Assembly: GCF_900230225.1 (NCBI RefSeq)
Contig: NZ_OCNH01000006.1
Location: 311,702-375,701 of the forward strand
From: Spirosoma fluviale
GTDB taxonomy: Bacteria; Bacteroidota; Bacteroidia; Cytophagales; Spirosomataceae
Length of the DNA: 64,000 nt
Reading direction: 5' to 3'
In this document: piece after piece, positions 47,150 through 55,753 of the stretch
How the letters are laid out: every line of letters starts with the position of its first letter
How positions within the stretch are numbered: position 1 is the stretch's first letter
Program-made: the position numbers and the translations under genes
The notes under the pieces: model-generated
Seen by the model: the letters and a program-made list of their open reading frames with translations, nothing else
Told to the model about the DNA's origin: nothing
The model's database searches: none

Positions 47150-47575
47150 ATGAAAACAACCTACAATGTTCTGGTCGTTGATGATGACTACGATGACCAA
47201 TTTCTCGTTAAAATGGCTTTTGAGAAAGATTCAGGCCGTTATATCGTTCAATTTGCTGCCGATGGAACGGATGTTCTGGAAGGTATCGAAAGCCCCGCGT
47301 TCTTACCGGACTTGATTTTGCTGGATTTGAACATGCCCGTTATTAATGGGTTTGAAGTACTCTATCATTTAAAGCAATCGGTTTTTTATCGCCACGTTCC
47401 CATTGTTATTTTAACGACGTCGTCTAACGAAGCAGACATAAACAAAGCTTACCAGTTGGGCGCCAATACGTTTATTACTAAACCGCACAACCACCAGGAA
47501 CTAGTTCATCTGGCCGAACAGATACGACTTTACTGGTTTGAACTGGCTAAAATTCCAACTCGCCGTACCAATTGA
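47150..47575 (+). CDS. Stand-alone response regulator receiver
   Basis: The start at 47150 (MKTTYNVLVVDDDYDDQFLV) gives a 141-residue CheY-like protein; the frame extends upstream over the terminator. The phosphorylation site is intact: Asp11/Asp12, Asp59 in DLILLDLNMP, a Thr in VILTTSS and Lys111 in FITKPHN. There is no output domain, so it acts by protein contact. It is the rcp1-like type often paired with phytochrome-like or hybrid kinases; the nearest kinase is at 48549. Confidence 0.92.
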   Translation: MKTTYNVLVVDDDYDDQFLVKMAFEKDSGRYIVQFAADGTDVLEGIESPAFLPDLILLDLNMPVINGFEVLYHLKQSVFYRHVPIVILTTSSNEADINKAYQLGANTFITKPHNHQELVHLAEQIRLYWFELAKIPTRRTN

Positions 47576-47586
47576 TTGCCCTCGGG

Positions 47587-47865
47587 TTAGAGGGTTCCCG
47601 TTAATATTGTTACTACCACGCTGGTATCACTCCTCCAATCCTTGTAAAGTTGCCGTTCGGTTGGACCATGTATCCATAGAAATTTCTGCTGTCGACCCTC
47701 ATCAAGCCATAAAGTCAGGGTTGGCGTGGATGGGCAAACTATGAATTTATGGGAGAAATCGCAGCCTTTGTATTCATGTATATCAACATGCAGTATCCGT
47801 TTGGTTTTGGTCGAATCAGATATGCATCTCGTCTGGCTAGTTGTAGAGTATAATTGGTTTGTCAA
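47587..47865 (-). CDS. Possible small hypothetical protein
   Basis: A 92-codon minus-strand frame (starting MTNQLYSTTSQTRCISDSTK) fills the gap between the response regulator and the next minus-strand gene. The middle (FIVCPSTPTLTLWLDEGRQQ) and KFLWIHGPTERQLYKDW look coding, but I recognise no family, and the opposite strand also has an open frame. It may be real. Confidence 0.35.
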   Translation of the reverse strand: MTNQLYSTTSQTRCISDSTKTKRILHVDIHEYKGCDFSHKFIVCPSTPTLTLWLDEGRQQKFLWIHGPTERQLYKDWRSDTSVVVTILTGTL

Positions 47866-47913
47866 GTAAGTTAGAAACTTCTAACGCTATTTACATCCTG
47901 ATAGCTACTCTTG

Positions 47914-48468
47914 TTATCGTACAGACGGATCATTATTAATCTGCTGTAAGCGAATCATGTTCTTCTGGCGATTTAATTTGGTCTTTCTGTACATACGCTT
48001 ATTGCTCTTAAGAAGGGAATCATACTGATCATTCATGAGCAGACGTAATGACTCGTTCGACTGGCTGATCAACATCAACGACTTTCTTTTTTCCAGCGAC
48101 ACAATCATCTTCTCCAGGTGAAGCAGCATATCGTCATAGTAGGCATCCAGATGAAGGTGCCAGCTTATAAATTGTTGCTGCCTGAGCGCGATTGATGAGT
48201 TAGTTTGGTCGTTGTTGCCGCTGTTGTTCAGAATCAGCTCCCACTGACGTTGCAACATGCGGATATGAGCCTGAATAGGCTCACCGTCGATGGCTTTTAT
48301 CGGAACATCAAGCCGATCCTGACCGTCCACAATGGTAGCTTCCTGCAAGATCCAGTTATCAGTAACGAGCTGCGTCAATAACTCAAAAGCCAATTCATAG
48401 TCGTCGACCCAGTACCCTACATGAGCACATTCAACGCCTTCATAGATTCCATTTATAAAAAGTAACAT
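47914..48468 (-). CDS. Hypothetical protein, helical
   Basis: The 184-residue protein begins MLLFINGIYEGVECAHVGYW and is mostly charged and helical, with FISWHLHLDAYYDDMLLHLE in the middle and a basic C-terminus (RMYRKTKLNRQKNMIRLQQI). It has no signal peptide. It lies next to the RsbRD-type kinase on the same strand, so they may be functionally linked. I do not recognise it. Confidence 0.65.
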   Translation of the reverse strand: MLLFINGIYEGVECAHVGYWVDDYELAFELLTQLVTDNWILQEATIVDGQDRLDVPIKAIDGEPIQAHIRMLQRQWELILNNSGNNDQTNSSIALRQQQFISWHLHLDAYYDDMLLHLEKMIVSLEKRKSLMLISQSNESLRLLMNDQYDSLLKSNKRMYRKTKLNRQKNMIRLQQINNDPSVR

Positions 48469-48548
48469 AATTGTGTGACGCTAAATTCTGAATAGATGTT
48501 ACCTGACAGATAGCTTGGGTATAGGTAGATAAGAACGGTGAATTCAAT

Positions 48549-49865
48549 TCAGGAGGAAGGCTGCATAAGCATACGAACACGGAAGAGCGTTCCCCGACCC
48601 GGCGTCGATTCAATTTCCAGACTAGCGCCTATTGATTCACAAAGCCGCTTGACAATCTGTAAGCCAATGCCTTCTCCTTTGTCCGTCAATGCGCCGGGTG
48701 GCGTTTCCGTTAAGGGATCGTCTGGTACTCGGTGTTCGTCGTTTGGCAAGGCTGCTGCGGGTTGAGCCGCATCCGGCGCTAGTGTGCTGGTTTCCTCAAC
48801 AATGGGCTTGAGTTGCTTATGAAATACTTCCAGCAAACCCGCCGGTAAGCCCGGCCCTGAATCCTGAACGCTGAAGCCCCATCGCCAATCGTTCTCCGCC
48901 GACCAGGATATGGATATCAGGCCGGGGCGGTCTGGAAGAGAAGGGGTATATTTCAGCGCATTCGTCAGTAAATTCTGCGCAATGCGGTATAGCTTGAGCC
49001 GGTCTGTTTTTACCACCATGGAAGCCGGACCATCGGCACGCAGGATAAGGCTTCGCTCGGCAGCGATGGGCTGAACACCCGTTACCAAATCGGTTAACAG
49101 GTGAGCGGCATCAAACTCCTGTAGTTGTACGGGTTCATGACCAGCCTCCAGTCGGGCCAGGTCCATCAGGCCCGTAAGCAGTGACTGAACGTTCGTAAGG
49201 TTACGCGTCAACATGTCAGCGTACTGCTGCCTTTCTTCGGGGCTTAGGTCGTCCATCTGTAAAAAATGGGCAGCCCCCATACTCAGGCTCAGGCCGCTTC
49301 GCAAATCGTGCGACGATGTTCGCAAAAAATCGCCCCGCTGCCGGGAGAGGTCTTCCATCTCCTGCAGGGCCTGTTCCAGGCTGGCGGCCCGGTTGGCTGC
49401 TTCCAGCCGCTGAAGTTCATCGTGCTTGGTGATACTGCCCAGCATAGTTTCGTGCATGAACACCAGAACTTTTTGCTGCACCTGTAAAATAGCATCCGGT
49501 TCCGATTGTGGAAACAGTTGACGAAAGAGCTTTAATTCATCAAATATAATGACGGATAAATGACTCAACTCGGTTAATAAATCCGGCAAGTCGAGCGACT
49601 TTTGCCAGCGCTGCAAGCCATGAGACTGTGCTGCTATGGCCGGATTTACCTCTAACTTTTTCCCCAGTAACTGTTGCTCTAAGCTATCAAGAATAATAGG
49701 GACAATATTGTTGAACTCTTCACGACTAAGTGCTGATATTTTCTTGAGAGAGGGGTCTGCCTCGCAAGCTGTACGCCAGTTATTTAACAGTGTTTCCCGC
49801 CGGTTAAACAAAAACGCAGCTATTTCGTCGAGCGTGTGTGAATAATCAAACGAATGGTGAGCCAT
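48549..49865 (-). CDS. Cytoplasmic sensor histidine kinase with RsbRD-like N-terminus
   Basis: The 438-residue protein has no membrane segment. The N-terminal half (about residues 10-150) resembles an RsbR-type four-helix sensor (LLNNWRTACEADPSLKKISA). Then follows a kinase dimerisation helix with His in FLRTSSHDLRSGLSLSMG, and an ATPase domain with NLLTNALKYTPS, VQDSGPGLP and GEGIGLQIVKRL. Between the G1 box and the G2 box there is an insertion of about 50 residues rich in Pro and Ala. It may signal to the receiver at 47150. Confidence 0.88.
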   Translation of the reverse strand: MAHHSFDYSHTLDEIAAFLFNRRETLLNNWRTACEADPSLKKISALSREEFNNIVPIILDSLEQQLLGKKLEVNPAIAAQSHGLQRWQKSLDLPDLLTELSHLSVIIFDELKLFRQLFPQSEPDAILQVQQKVLVFMHETMLGSITKHDELQRLEAANRAASLEQALQEMEDLSRQRGDFLRTSSHDLRSGLSLSMGAAHFLQMDDLSPEERQQYADMLTRNLTNVQSLLTGLMDLARLEAGHEPVQLQEFDAAHLLTDLVTGVQPIAAERSLILRADGPASMVVKTDRLKLYRIAQNLLTNALKYTPSLPDRPGLISISWSAENDWRWGFSVQDSGPGLPAGLLEVFHKQLKPIVEETSTLAPDAAQPAAALPNDEHRVPDDPLTETPPGALTDKGEGIGLQIVKRLCESIGASLEIESTPGRGTLFRVRMLMQPSS

Positions 49866-50046
49866 GCCAAACAGAAAATTAAGAGTTATGCTCTCATCTT
49901 ATGGCTTTAGTATAAAGATGAATAGGTTATACACACACTTAACTAACAAAGGCACCAAGTGTACCGAAAAAATTGTGTAAGCTGAGGAAACGGCTCAAAT
50001 AAAGTCAAACAAATAAAGTGATCAGCCAGTTAGCAGGCATCAAACA

Positions 50047-50104
50047 AAAAGGGTTCATCAACCTCCGGACACATGGTGTCATTATGGTTAATAAACCCTT
50101 TCTG
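50047..50104. terminator. Possible imperfect terminator hairpin
   Basis: AAAGGGTT, an intervening AACC/GGTT pair and AACCCTTT form an imperfect stem in the 260-bp gap between the kinase and the next minus-strand gene. It is weak evidence for termination. Confidence 0.35.
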
Positions 50105-50125
50105 TTGTACCATTGACGATTGGTA

Positions 50126-50740
50126 TTATAAATGCACCAGGTAATCGGTCAGGAGTTGCCACTGTAACTTTTGATAAAAGAGCCAGCCTCCTTCGGCAAT
50201 GACGGTGTTTACCAGGGCGCGGCCAATACTACCGGCCTCGGGCTGCTGGTTGTTAATGCTTTCGTCCTTCCCAATTTCGGCAGCGCGAACCGTATTGCCC
50301 AGCAATTCGACCCGAAATGTGCTACGCGCCTGTTCGCTAAAGAAGTGCTCCGTTTGTTCCGGATGGCTGCTGCCGGGGTCATGGCTTGGCTGGACCGTGA
50401 ACTGCACACACCTTGCGCTGGAGGCTACCTCCGTAACATGTACCCAGTTTTCGGGCATAGGGCCAGGCAACAGGATTTGAATAAAGTCGCCCTGCTGTAC
50501 CGGCCCGTTAGGCTTCTCCCTGCCGGTGGAGTCATACAACGAAAAGTCGGCGGTGAAAGCGGATAGCCCCGACCAGCCATTCACATTCAGCAACTTCTCC
50601 ACCGACCGGGCAAAGGCTTCCCGGGCGGCAGCTTCGTCAGGAAAGGTATTCTGACTGGAATAAGTCTTGTCCTTACTGGCATCACCCTGAACCGCTTTTG
50701 TCTCGTGCTGAAGCTGATCGATGGCTGGTTTAAGTTTCAT
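50126..50740 (-). CDS. Hypothetical protein
   Basis: The 204-residue protein begins MKLKPAIDQLQHETKAVQGD and has no signal peptide. A beta-rich middle (DFIQILLPGPMPENWVHVTE) and QFTVQPSHDPGSSHPEQTEH are visible. It is followed upstream by the 174-residue membrane-anchored protein and the zinc dehydrogenase on the same strand, forming a likely operon. I do not recognise it. Confidence 0.65.
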   Translation of the reverse strand: MKLKPAIDQLQHETKAVQGDASKDKTYSSQNTFPDEAAAREAFARSVEKLLNVNGWSGLSAFTADFSLYDSTGREKPNGPVQQGDFIQILLPGPMPENWVHVTEVASSARCVQFTVQPSHDPGSSHPEQTEHFFSEQARSTFRVELLGNTVRAAEIGKDESINNQQPEAGSIGRALVNTVIAEGGWLFYQKLQWQLLTDYLVHL

Positions 50741-50784
50741 AAGTGGATTGATAGCATGGGTAATCTGCCAGCTACTGAATGGTG

Positions 50785-51309
50785 TTAATTTGAAATCGTC
50801 TTTTTCAGCCTTGTGAAAGCCGTTTCTTTCTTGTTGCGATTGATGAACGCAAAGACAAGAGCGGTAGCGGCTACACCAATCACTACATTCTGTACCAGTC
50901 CGGCGCGGTTGTGCTTCCAGTCGGCTTTCCAGCCTTTTTCAGCAAAAATATTCGGAATATGCCCGTGGGCTAAATCATCCACAATACCTTCTACCACATT
51001 GACGCGGTCGGCCAGTAACAGCGGAAGCCAGTGGCCGTATTCTGATTCACTGAACCTGAACGCAAACCGGCGAATGACGCCACTCAGACCCGATGGGGGC
51101 GAAGAGGTACCAAAAACCGCCGTCAGGTTCGGACGTTCGTTAGAGTGAAGAATTTCTACCGTTTGAACTTGTTGCGGGGGCCTTTCCCAATTTAGCCGCT
51201 GGTGGTCGTCGCCGGTGTAGTTCTTAAGCGGGTATGTCGGCTCATTGTTGGGATCGGCATCTATTCCCCAGCCGTTAATATGCGAGTAATCGGTTGCTGT
51301 TGGTTCCAT
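50785..51309 (-). CDS. Hypothetical protein with one C-terminal membrane segment
   Basis: The 174-residue protein starts MEPTATDYSHINGWGIDADP and ends with one hydrophobic helix (VQNVVIGVAATALVFAFINR) and a basic tail. The N-terminal part resembles no family I know. It lies eleven bases downstream of the zinc alcohol dehydrogenase gene, so the two are almost certainly co-transcribed. Confidence 0.7.
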   Translation of the reverse strand: MEPTATDYSHINGWGIDADPNNEPTYPLKNYTGDDHQRLNWERPPQQVQTVEILHSNERPNLTAVFGTSSPPSGLSGVIRRFAFRFSESEYGHWLPLLLADRVNVVEGIVDDLAHGHIPNIFAEKGWKADWKHNRAGLVQNVVIGVAATALVFAFINRNKKETAFTRLKKTISN

Positions 51310-51320
51310 AATGCGCGTTG

Positions 51321-52475
51321 TTATTGTCTGGCGGATGGGGGGATAAGAATGGGCTTGATGCAGTTGTCGAGTTTGGCCGAAAAGATGTGATAAGCATCCG
51401 ATACTTCTTCCAATGGAACGCGGTGCGTTATAATCTCTTTCGGATTCAGCCGACCCGCCTGGATATGGTCGATGAGCCGGGGCAATAGCCGCTTGACGGA
51501 AGCCTGATTGGCCCGGATGGTAATGCCTTTGTTAACGACGTTACCTATGGGGACGAGGTTATCCGTAGGACCATAAACACCTACAATGGAGACAATGCCG
51601 CCCTTCTTGACCGAGTTTATAGCCCAGTGAAGTGCGGTCGCGGAACCCGCCTGAATCATCAGTTTTCGGCCCGTAATGGTCTGCAGGGCGCTACCGGCTG
51701 CATCGCCACCCACGGCATCGATACAAACATCAGCCCCAAACCAGTCGGTGGTTTTTTTGATGAACAGAACCGGATCTTCCATTGACCGAAAGTTGTAGGC
51801 TTCGCACTGCGCGTACTTCTTGACAAAGTCGAGCCGATATTCGAGGTGGTCGATCACAATAACCCGTCCCGCACCAAACAGCCAGGCCGATTTAGCGGCC
51901 ATAATACCCACCGGGCCAGCTCCGAATACGACCACAGTATCGCCTTTTTTTATACCGCCCATCTCGGCTGCCTGATAGCCAGTGGGTACGACATCGGTGA
52001 GCAGTACGGCATCGTCGTGGTCCATCCAGTCGGGAATGATTGTCGGGCCTACATCGGCATAAGGAACCCGTACAAACTCGGCCTGTCCGCCGTCGTAGCC
52101 GCCGGCGGTGTGGGAGTATCCAAAAATGCCGCCTACTGCGGTGGCTTCGGGGTTGGATTCGTGGCAGTTGCCGAATAGCCCCTGCTTACAAAAGGCACAT
52201 TTACCACAGGCAACGTTAAAGGGTACGATCACGTTATCGCCTACCGAGAGATTCTGAACCGACGACCCAATTTCTTCCACTACCCCGATAAACTCATGGC
52301 CGAAGGTCATTCCAACGCGTGTGTCGGGGACCAGCCCGTGGTAAAGGTGTAGATCGGACCCGCAGATACAGGAACGGGTGACCCGAACAATGGCATCGCC
52401 CGGATGCAGGATTTCTGGATACGGTTTTTGGGCGGCCCGGACTCGGAACGGCCCCCGATAATTCATAGCTAGCAT
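51321..52475 (-). CDS. Zinc-dependent alcohol dehydrogenase, glutathione-independent formaldehyde-dehydrogenase-like
   Basis: The 384-residue medium-chain dehydrogenase has a catalytic zinc Cys in SCICGSDLHLYHG, the zinc-binding His in TFGHEFIGVVEE, and a structural zinc cluster CGKCAFCKQGLFGNC. The Rossmann fold has VVFGAGPVGIMAA. Its long form and absence of a signal peptide fit the FDH-like group that acts on formaldehyde or simple alcohols with NAD. The start could be the first or the fourth codon (MLAMNYRG). It is the first gene of a minus-strand run with the two unknown proteins downstream. Confidence 0.9.
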   Translation of the reverse strand: MLAMNYRGPFRVRAAQKPYPEILHPGDAIVRVTRSCICGSDLHLYHGLVPDTRVGMTFGHEFIGVVEEIGSSVQNLSVGDNVIVPFNVACGKCAFCKQGLFGNCHESNPEATAVGGIFGYSHTAGGYDGGQAEFVRVPYADVGPTIIPDWMDHDDAVLLTDVVPTGYQAAEMGGIKKGDTVVVFGAGPVGIMAAKSAWLFGAGRVIVIDHLEYRLDFVKKYAQCEAYNFRSMEDPVLFIKKTTDWFGADVCIDAVGGDAAGSALQTITGRKLMIQAGSATALHWAINSVKKGGIVSIVGVYGPTDNLVPIGNVVNKGITIRANQASVKRLLPRLIDHIQAGRLNPKEIITHRVPLEEVSDAYHIFSAKLDNCIKPILIPPSARQ

Positions 52476-52516
52476 ACGCGTGTTCGTTCGTTTAGTTGTT
52501 GTTTATCTGTTGAAGG

Positions 52517-52894
52517 CTACTGGTTGCTCGAACCCGAACCTTTGGGCGGTGTGCCTCCCGATTTTGTACCGGTTTTAGTGCCCGACGAGTTGTTTCGTTT
52601 AGCGGTAGCAGGTGCCGATGCGGATGCCGATTGCCCCCGGTTAACCGTTGGTCCGCCCGTGGTGGAGGTCGACCCGCTGGCTATGGCTCGTTTCTGTTCT
52701 GCGTCTTTATTATAGGGAACCCCATTGCCCATCGTCTGGCTCGTATTGGCCTTTCGGGCATTATTCTGAGAAGAGTTTCCCTGTCGTCCGGCGTTGCTGC
52801 TGTTGCCGCTATATTTTCCTCCGGCTGCCTGGGCGTTAACGGTGGCCACACCGATCAACAGGGTCATGGCCAGGGTGATGATGATAGTTTTCAT
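52517..52894 (-). CDS. Secreted Ser/Gly/Asn-rich low-complexity protein
   Basis: The 125-residue protein begins with a signal peptide (MKTIIITLAMTLLIGVATVNAQ) and continues with low-complexity Ser, Gly, Asn and Thr, and a basic pattern (TAKRNNSSGTKTGTKSGG). It has no enzyme motif. It is probably periplasmic or extracellular. A 25-bp hairpin lies immediately upstream of its start. Confidence 0.75.
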   Translation of the reverse strand: MKTIIITLAMTLLIGVATVNAQAAGGKYSGNSSNAGRQGNSSQNNARKANTSQTMGNGVPYNKDAEQKRAIASGSTSTTGGPTVNRGQSASASAPATAKRNNSSGTKTGTKSGGTPPKGSGSSNQ

Positions 52895-52904
52895 AGGTTA
52901 TTTA

Positions 52905-52969
52905 CTCAAATGAGTCGGTTTAGATACAGACACTTATTGAAGCGCTGTATCTAAACCAACTCATTTGAG
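52905..52969 (-). promoter_or_regulatory. 25-bp stem-loop in the leader of the Ser/Gly-rich gene
   Basis: CTCAAATGAGTCGGTTTAGA, continuing to TACAG (52905-52929), and its partner at 52945-52969 pair over 25 bases with one mismatch, around a 15-base loop. The stem ends ten bases before the start codon at 52894, so it may fold over the initiation site. It could also end the upstream lipoprotein transcript. Confidence 0.7.
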
Positions 52970-53024
52970 GCATCTATTGCCATAAGAAGTAAGGGAACGG
53001 TACGGTAAGAACCGGGAGATAGAC

Positions 53025-53804
53025 CTACCCGTGATTAGCGTCGCTGGGGTCGTCGAGGGAGTTGGTAATTAATTTAGCGAGGCTGATGGCTCCCTGTTTT
53101 GCTTGATCAATGCTACCGGGCGCCTGTACGACAACGCTGAAAACGTGATTGTTATACAAAACGTGCAGTGCTTTTTTGCCCGGTTCCCAGATGGCTTTAT
53201 CACCCACTTCGGTTACGGCTTCGCCAGTTGCCGTGTTTTTGGCAGGTGTAGCAATGGGCGGACTTGGAGCGGTGATACCTGCCAGCGGAGCCGATGGGTC
53301 GCCCCCTCGGGTTGAATCCTGCTCCGGAGTAGTGGACTCCGTCGTAGCCGGGAATTCGGCACCGGTTCCTTCAGGTGCGGGGCCGTAAATTGTTGGCTTA
53401 GGCTGGTTAGCTTGTTCCTCGGCTACATTGGCCTGTGGTTCAAACAGCTTGTTAAAATGATACTCAGACTGAAACGTAGACTCAAACGGCTTCTTGCTTT
53501 CCAGATAGAAGGCAATTTTGTTGTTCCCCCAGCGAAGTTCGCAGTTGTTAAGCCCGCTGTACTTCGCCAGTTCGACGTCTTCGCCGAGTTTGAAGAGGTT
53601 CTTGACAAACTCTTCGGGCAGGTAGTTGCACCGTTCCTGATAGCGATAATCGGTGCTGAGCAACCAGGTACCGCTAACGCGTCTGGCTAGTTTACTGTCG
53701 GCGTCTCCGGCACCGGCGGCATTGAGGGTTTCTAAATTATCCCGACTTTGGGTGGAACAGGCAGCCAGGCACAGTCCCATAAATAATAGCTTTACTTGTT
53801 TCAT
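53025..53804 (-). CDS. Hypothetical lipoprotein
   Basis: The 259-residue protein has a lipoprotein signal (MKQVKLLFMGLCLAACSTQS) with Cys16 in LAAC. The middle is Pro/Thr-rich (ATTESTTPEQDSTRGG), flanked by an N-terminal domain (SGTWLLSTDYRYQERCNYLP) and a C-terminal beta-rich domain (ALHVLYNNHVFSVVVQAPGS). No known family was recognised. It precedes the Ser/Gly-rich secreted protein on the same strand. Confidence 0.75.
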   Translation of the reverse strand: MKQVKLLFMGLCLAACSTQSRDNLETLNAAGAGDADSKLARRVSGTWLLSTDYRYQERCNYLPEEFVKNLFKLGEDVELAKYSGLNNCELRWGNNKIAFYLESKKPFESTFQSEYHFNKLFEPQANVAEEQANQPKPTIYGPAPEGTGAEFPATTESTTPEQDSTRGGDPSAPLAGITAPSPPIATPAKNTATGEAVTEVGDKAIWEPGKKALHVLYNNHVFSVVVQAPGSIDQAKQGAISLAKLITNSLDDPSDANHG

Positions 53805-53938
53805 CCGTTTTTTAGGTCAGACTGGAGTAGAACACCGGTTGTACTTGACGGATGCAATCCACTCATCAACGGGTAAACCCGCAGCAGCTGGCAAAGAGGA
53901 TAAAGTTTGCTCGAATTGTGAGGGAAAGGGGAAGTACA

Positions 53939-54056
53939 AGGAGTTAGGAGTGAGGAGCGAGAAGTGAGGAGGGCTGGCGCACGCTGTGCCGCCGGATGGC
54001 TCCTAACTCCTAACTCCTAACTCCTCACTCCTAATACTAATACTAATACTACCTTC
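53939..54056. repeat. Heptamer-array element C between the M28 peptidase and lipoprotein genes
   Basis: Left heptamers AGGAGTT, AGGAGTG, AGGAGCG, AGAAGTG, AGGAGGG (53939-53973) precede the core CTGGCGCACGCTGTGCCGCC and GGATGGC. The right arm is TCCTAAC three times, TCCTCAC and TCCTAAT, then a short TACTAA hexamer run. The core is almost identical to element B at 42352. Confidence 0.85.
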
Positions 54057-55652
54057 CTACTGCTTATTACTATCCACCACCAGGCGCTGCTCGCGGTTGG
54101 CGATTTCCCAGGCGGTGTAGAACACGAGCCGGGCGGATTTTTCGGCCAGTTTGAAGTCGATCTTCTCGATGTCGTCCGTTGGTTTGTGGTAATCCGGGTG
54201 TAGCCCGTTGAAATAGAAAATAATGGGAATCTGGTGCTTGGCGAAGTTATAGTGATCCGAGCGGTAATAAATGCGCTGGGAATCCTGCGGATCGTTGTAC
54301 TTGTAATCCAGCTCCATGTTAATGTGCTTCTTGTTGGCTTCCTCGCTGATCTTGTGCAGATCCGACGAAAGCTTGTCCGAGCCGATCACATAAATGTAAT
54401 TGTCGGATTTGCCCAGGTGCAGGTCATCGACGCGGCCTACCATGTCGATATTCAGGTCGGCCACGGTTTTCTCCAGCGGAATAACCGGGTTCATGTCGGC
54501 GTAGTATTGCGAGCCGAGCAACCCTTTTTCTTCGCCCGAAACGGTCAGGAACAGAATGGACCGACGGGGGCCTTTGCCGGCGGCTTTGGCTTTGGCAAAC
54601 GCCTGCGCAATTTCCAGAACGGATACCGTTCCCGAGCCATCGTCATTCGCGCCGTTGTTAATCTGCCCATCGGCGCTGATGCCAATATGGTCGTAATGCG
54701 ACGAAACAACCAATACTTCGTCTTTCTTGTCCGTTCCCTCAATGAAACCCAGCACGTTCGACGATTCGGTTTTTTCATCGACGCGGTCGGCTTTCACGGC
54801 TACCTTGCCTGCAAGGGTCGACGATACGGGTTTAGCTGATTGAGCTACCTGGGTCATGGTTTGCGTTAAGGTAGCGGTGGTTGTATTCAGCAGACTGGCA
54901 GCCATGTCGGCAGTGACCAGAAACACACCCATTGTCCCTACATTTTCAGCACCAGCCTTCAGGCTGAGCCGGTTAAACCGAGCCTGCATGGCACTACGCT
55001 GGGTGAGCAACTGCTTGAACGCTTCTGCGGATTCGGCCGAAACGATGAACAATTGAGCCACGCCTTTCTCCTTAGCCAGCAAACTTTTGGCCCGCCAGCC
55101 GTCCGGGCCACCCCATTTAGAGGCTTCGGTGGTGCCACTGACTAGTTTTTTGCCATCGGCGGTTTTTGGCTCATCATCCAGGATTACGAGCGCTTTGCCT
55201 TTCAGGTCGCGCCCGGCATAGTCGTCGTAATTGGCGTCGCCGATTCCATAACCTGCAAAGACCGTTTCGTAGCTTGTTTCGGTAGGGAGGTACAATAGCC
55301 CATTCGGCATGAAGTCTTTGGATGGTTCGAAGCGTTTGCCGCCTGCGCTGACGTAGAAATCTCCCCAGTTTTTCTTGTAAAGCGTGTAGGGTTGCTGATA
55401 AACAAGTTTTCCATCGTCGGCCTTGACGATAGGTTTCAGACCCTCGGCGGCAAACTGGGTAGCAATGTATTCGGCGGCTTTACGTTGCCCACGGGTTCCG
55501 GTTTCGCGGCCCTCCATGTCATCGGCGGCCAGCACGCGGAGGTGTTTTTCGAGGTCGCTGGCGGTGATGGTATTGGCAAATTTTTCCTGCGCACTACTCA
55601 CAAAAGGAAGGGAAATGAGCCCGGTGGCCAGCATTAGTTGTTGAAATGTCAT
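54057..55652 (-). CDS. Secreted M28-family metallopeptidase with PA domain
   Basis: The 531-residue protein has a signal peptide (MTFQQLMLATGLISLPFVSS), a PA-like inserted domain (about residues 125-230), and an M28 catalytic domain. Zinc and catalytic residues are in SSHYDHIGIS, GANDDGSGTVSVLEIA, TVSGEEKGLLGSQYY, NIDMVGRVDD and the late HPDYHKPTDDIEKID. It would release N-terminal residues from peptides in the periplasm. Element C follows its stop codon. Confidence 0.93.
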   Translation of the reverse strand: MTFQQLMLATGLISLPFVSSAQEKFANTITASDLEKHLRVLAADDMEGRETGTRGQRKAAEYIATQFAAEGLKPIVKADDGKLVYQQPYTLYKKNWGDFYVSAGGKRFEPSKDFMPNGLLYLPTETSYETVFAGYGIGDANYDDYAGRDLKGKALVILDDEPKTADGKKLVSGTTEASKWGGPDGWRAKSLLAKEKGVAQLFIVSAESAEAFKQLLTQRSAMQARFNRLSLKAGAENVGTMGVFLVTADMAASLLNTTTATLTQTMTQVAQSAKPVSSTLAGKVAVKADRVDEKTESSNVLGFIEGTDKKDEVLVVSSHYDHIGISADGQINNGANDDGSGTVSVLEIAQAFAKAKAAGKGPRRSILFLTVSGEEKGLLGSQYYADMNPVIPLEKTVADLNIDMVGRVDDLHLGKSDNYIYVIGSDKLSSDLHKISEEANKKHINMELDYKYNDPQDSQRIYYRSDHYNFAKHQIPIIFYFNGLHPDYHKPTDDIEKIDFKLAEKSARLVFYTAWEIANREQRLVVDSNKQ

Positions 55653-55753
55653 GTAACGGATTTGTTTGAGAATCTAATCAATCCACAATATACGATGGTG
55701 ATAACGATAAATGGAACAGGTTATAGCTAGTAAAGGCTCCGTTTTTCCGGCGT

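Noticed and set aside
47538-47744. 68-codon plus-strand frame after the response regulator
   Set aside because: It begins inside the regulator gene and shows no motif; the opposite minus-strand frame at 47587-47865 is somewhat more plausible.
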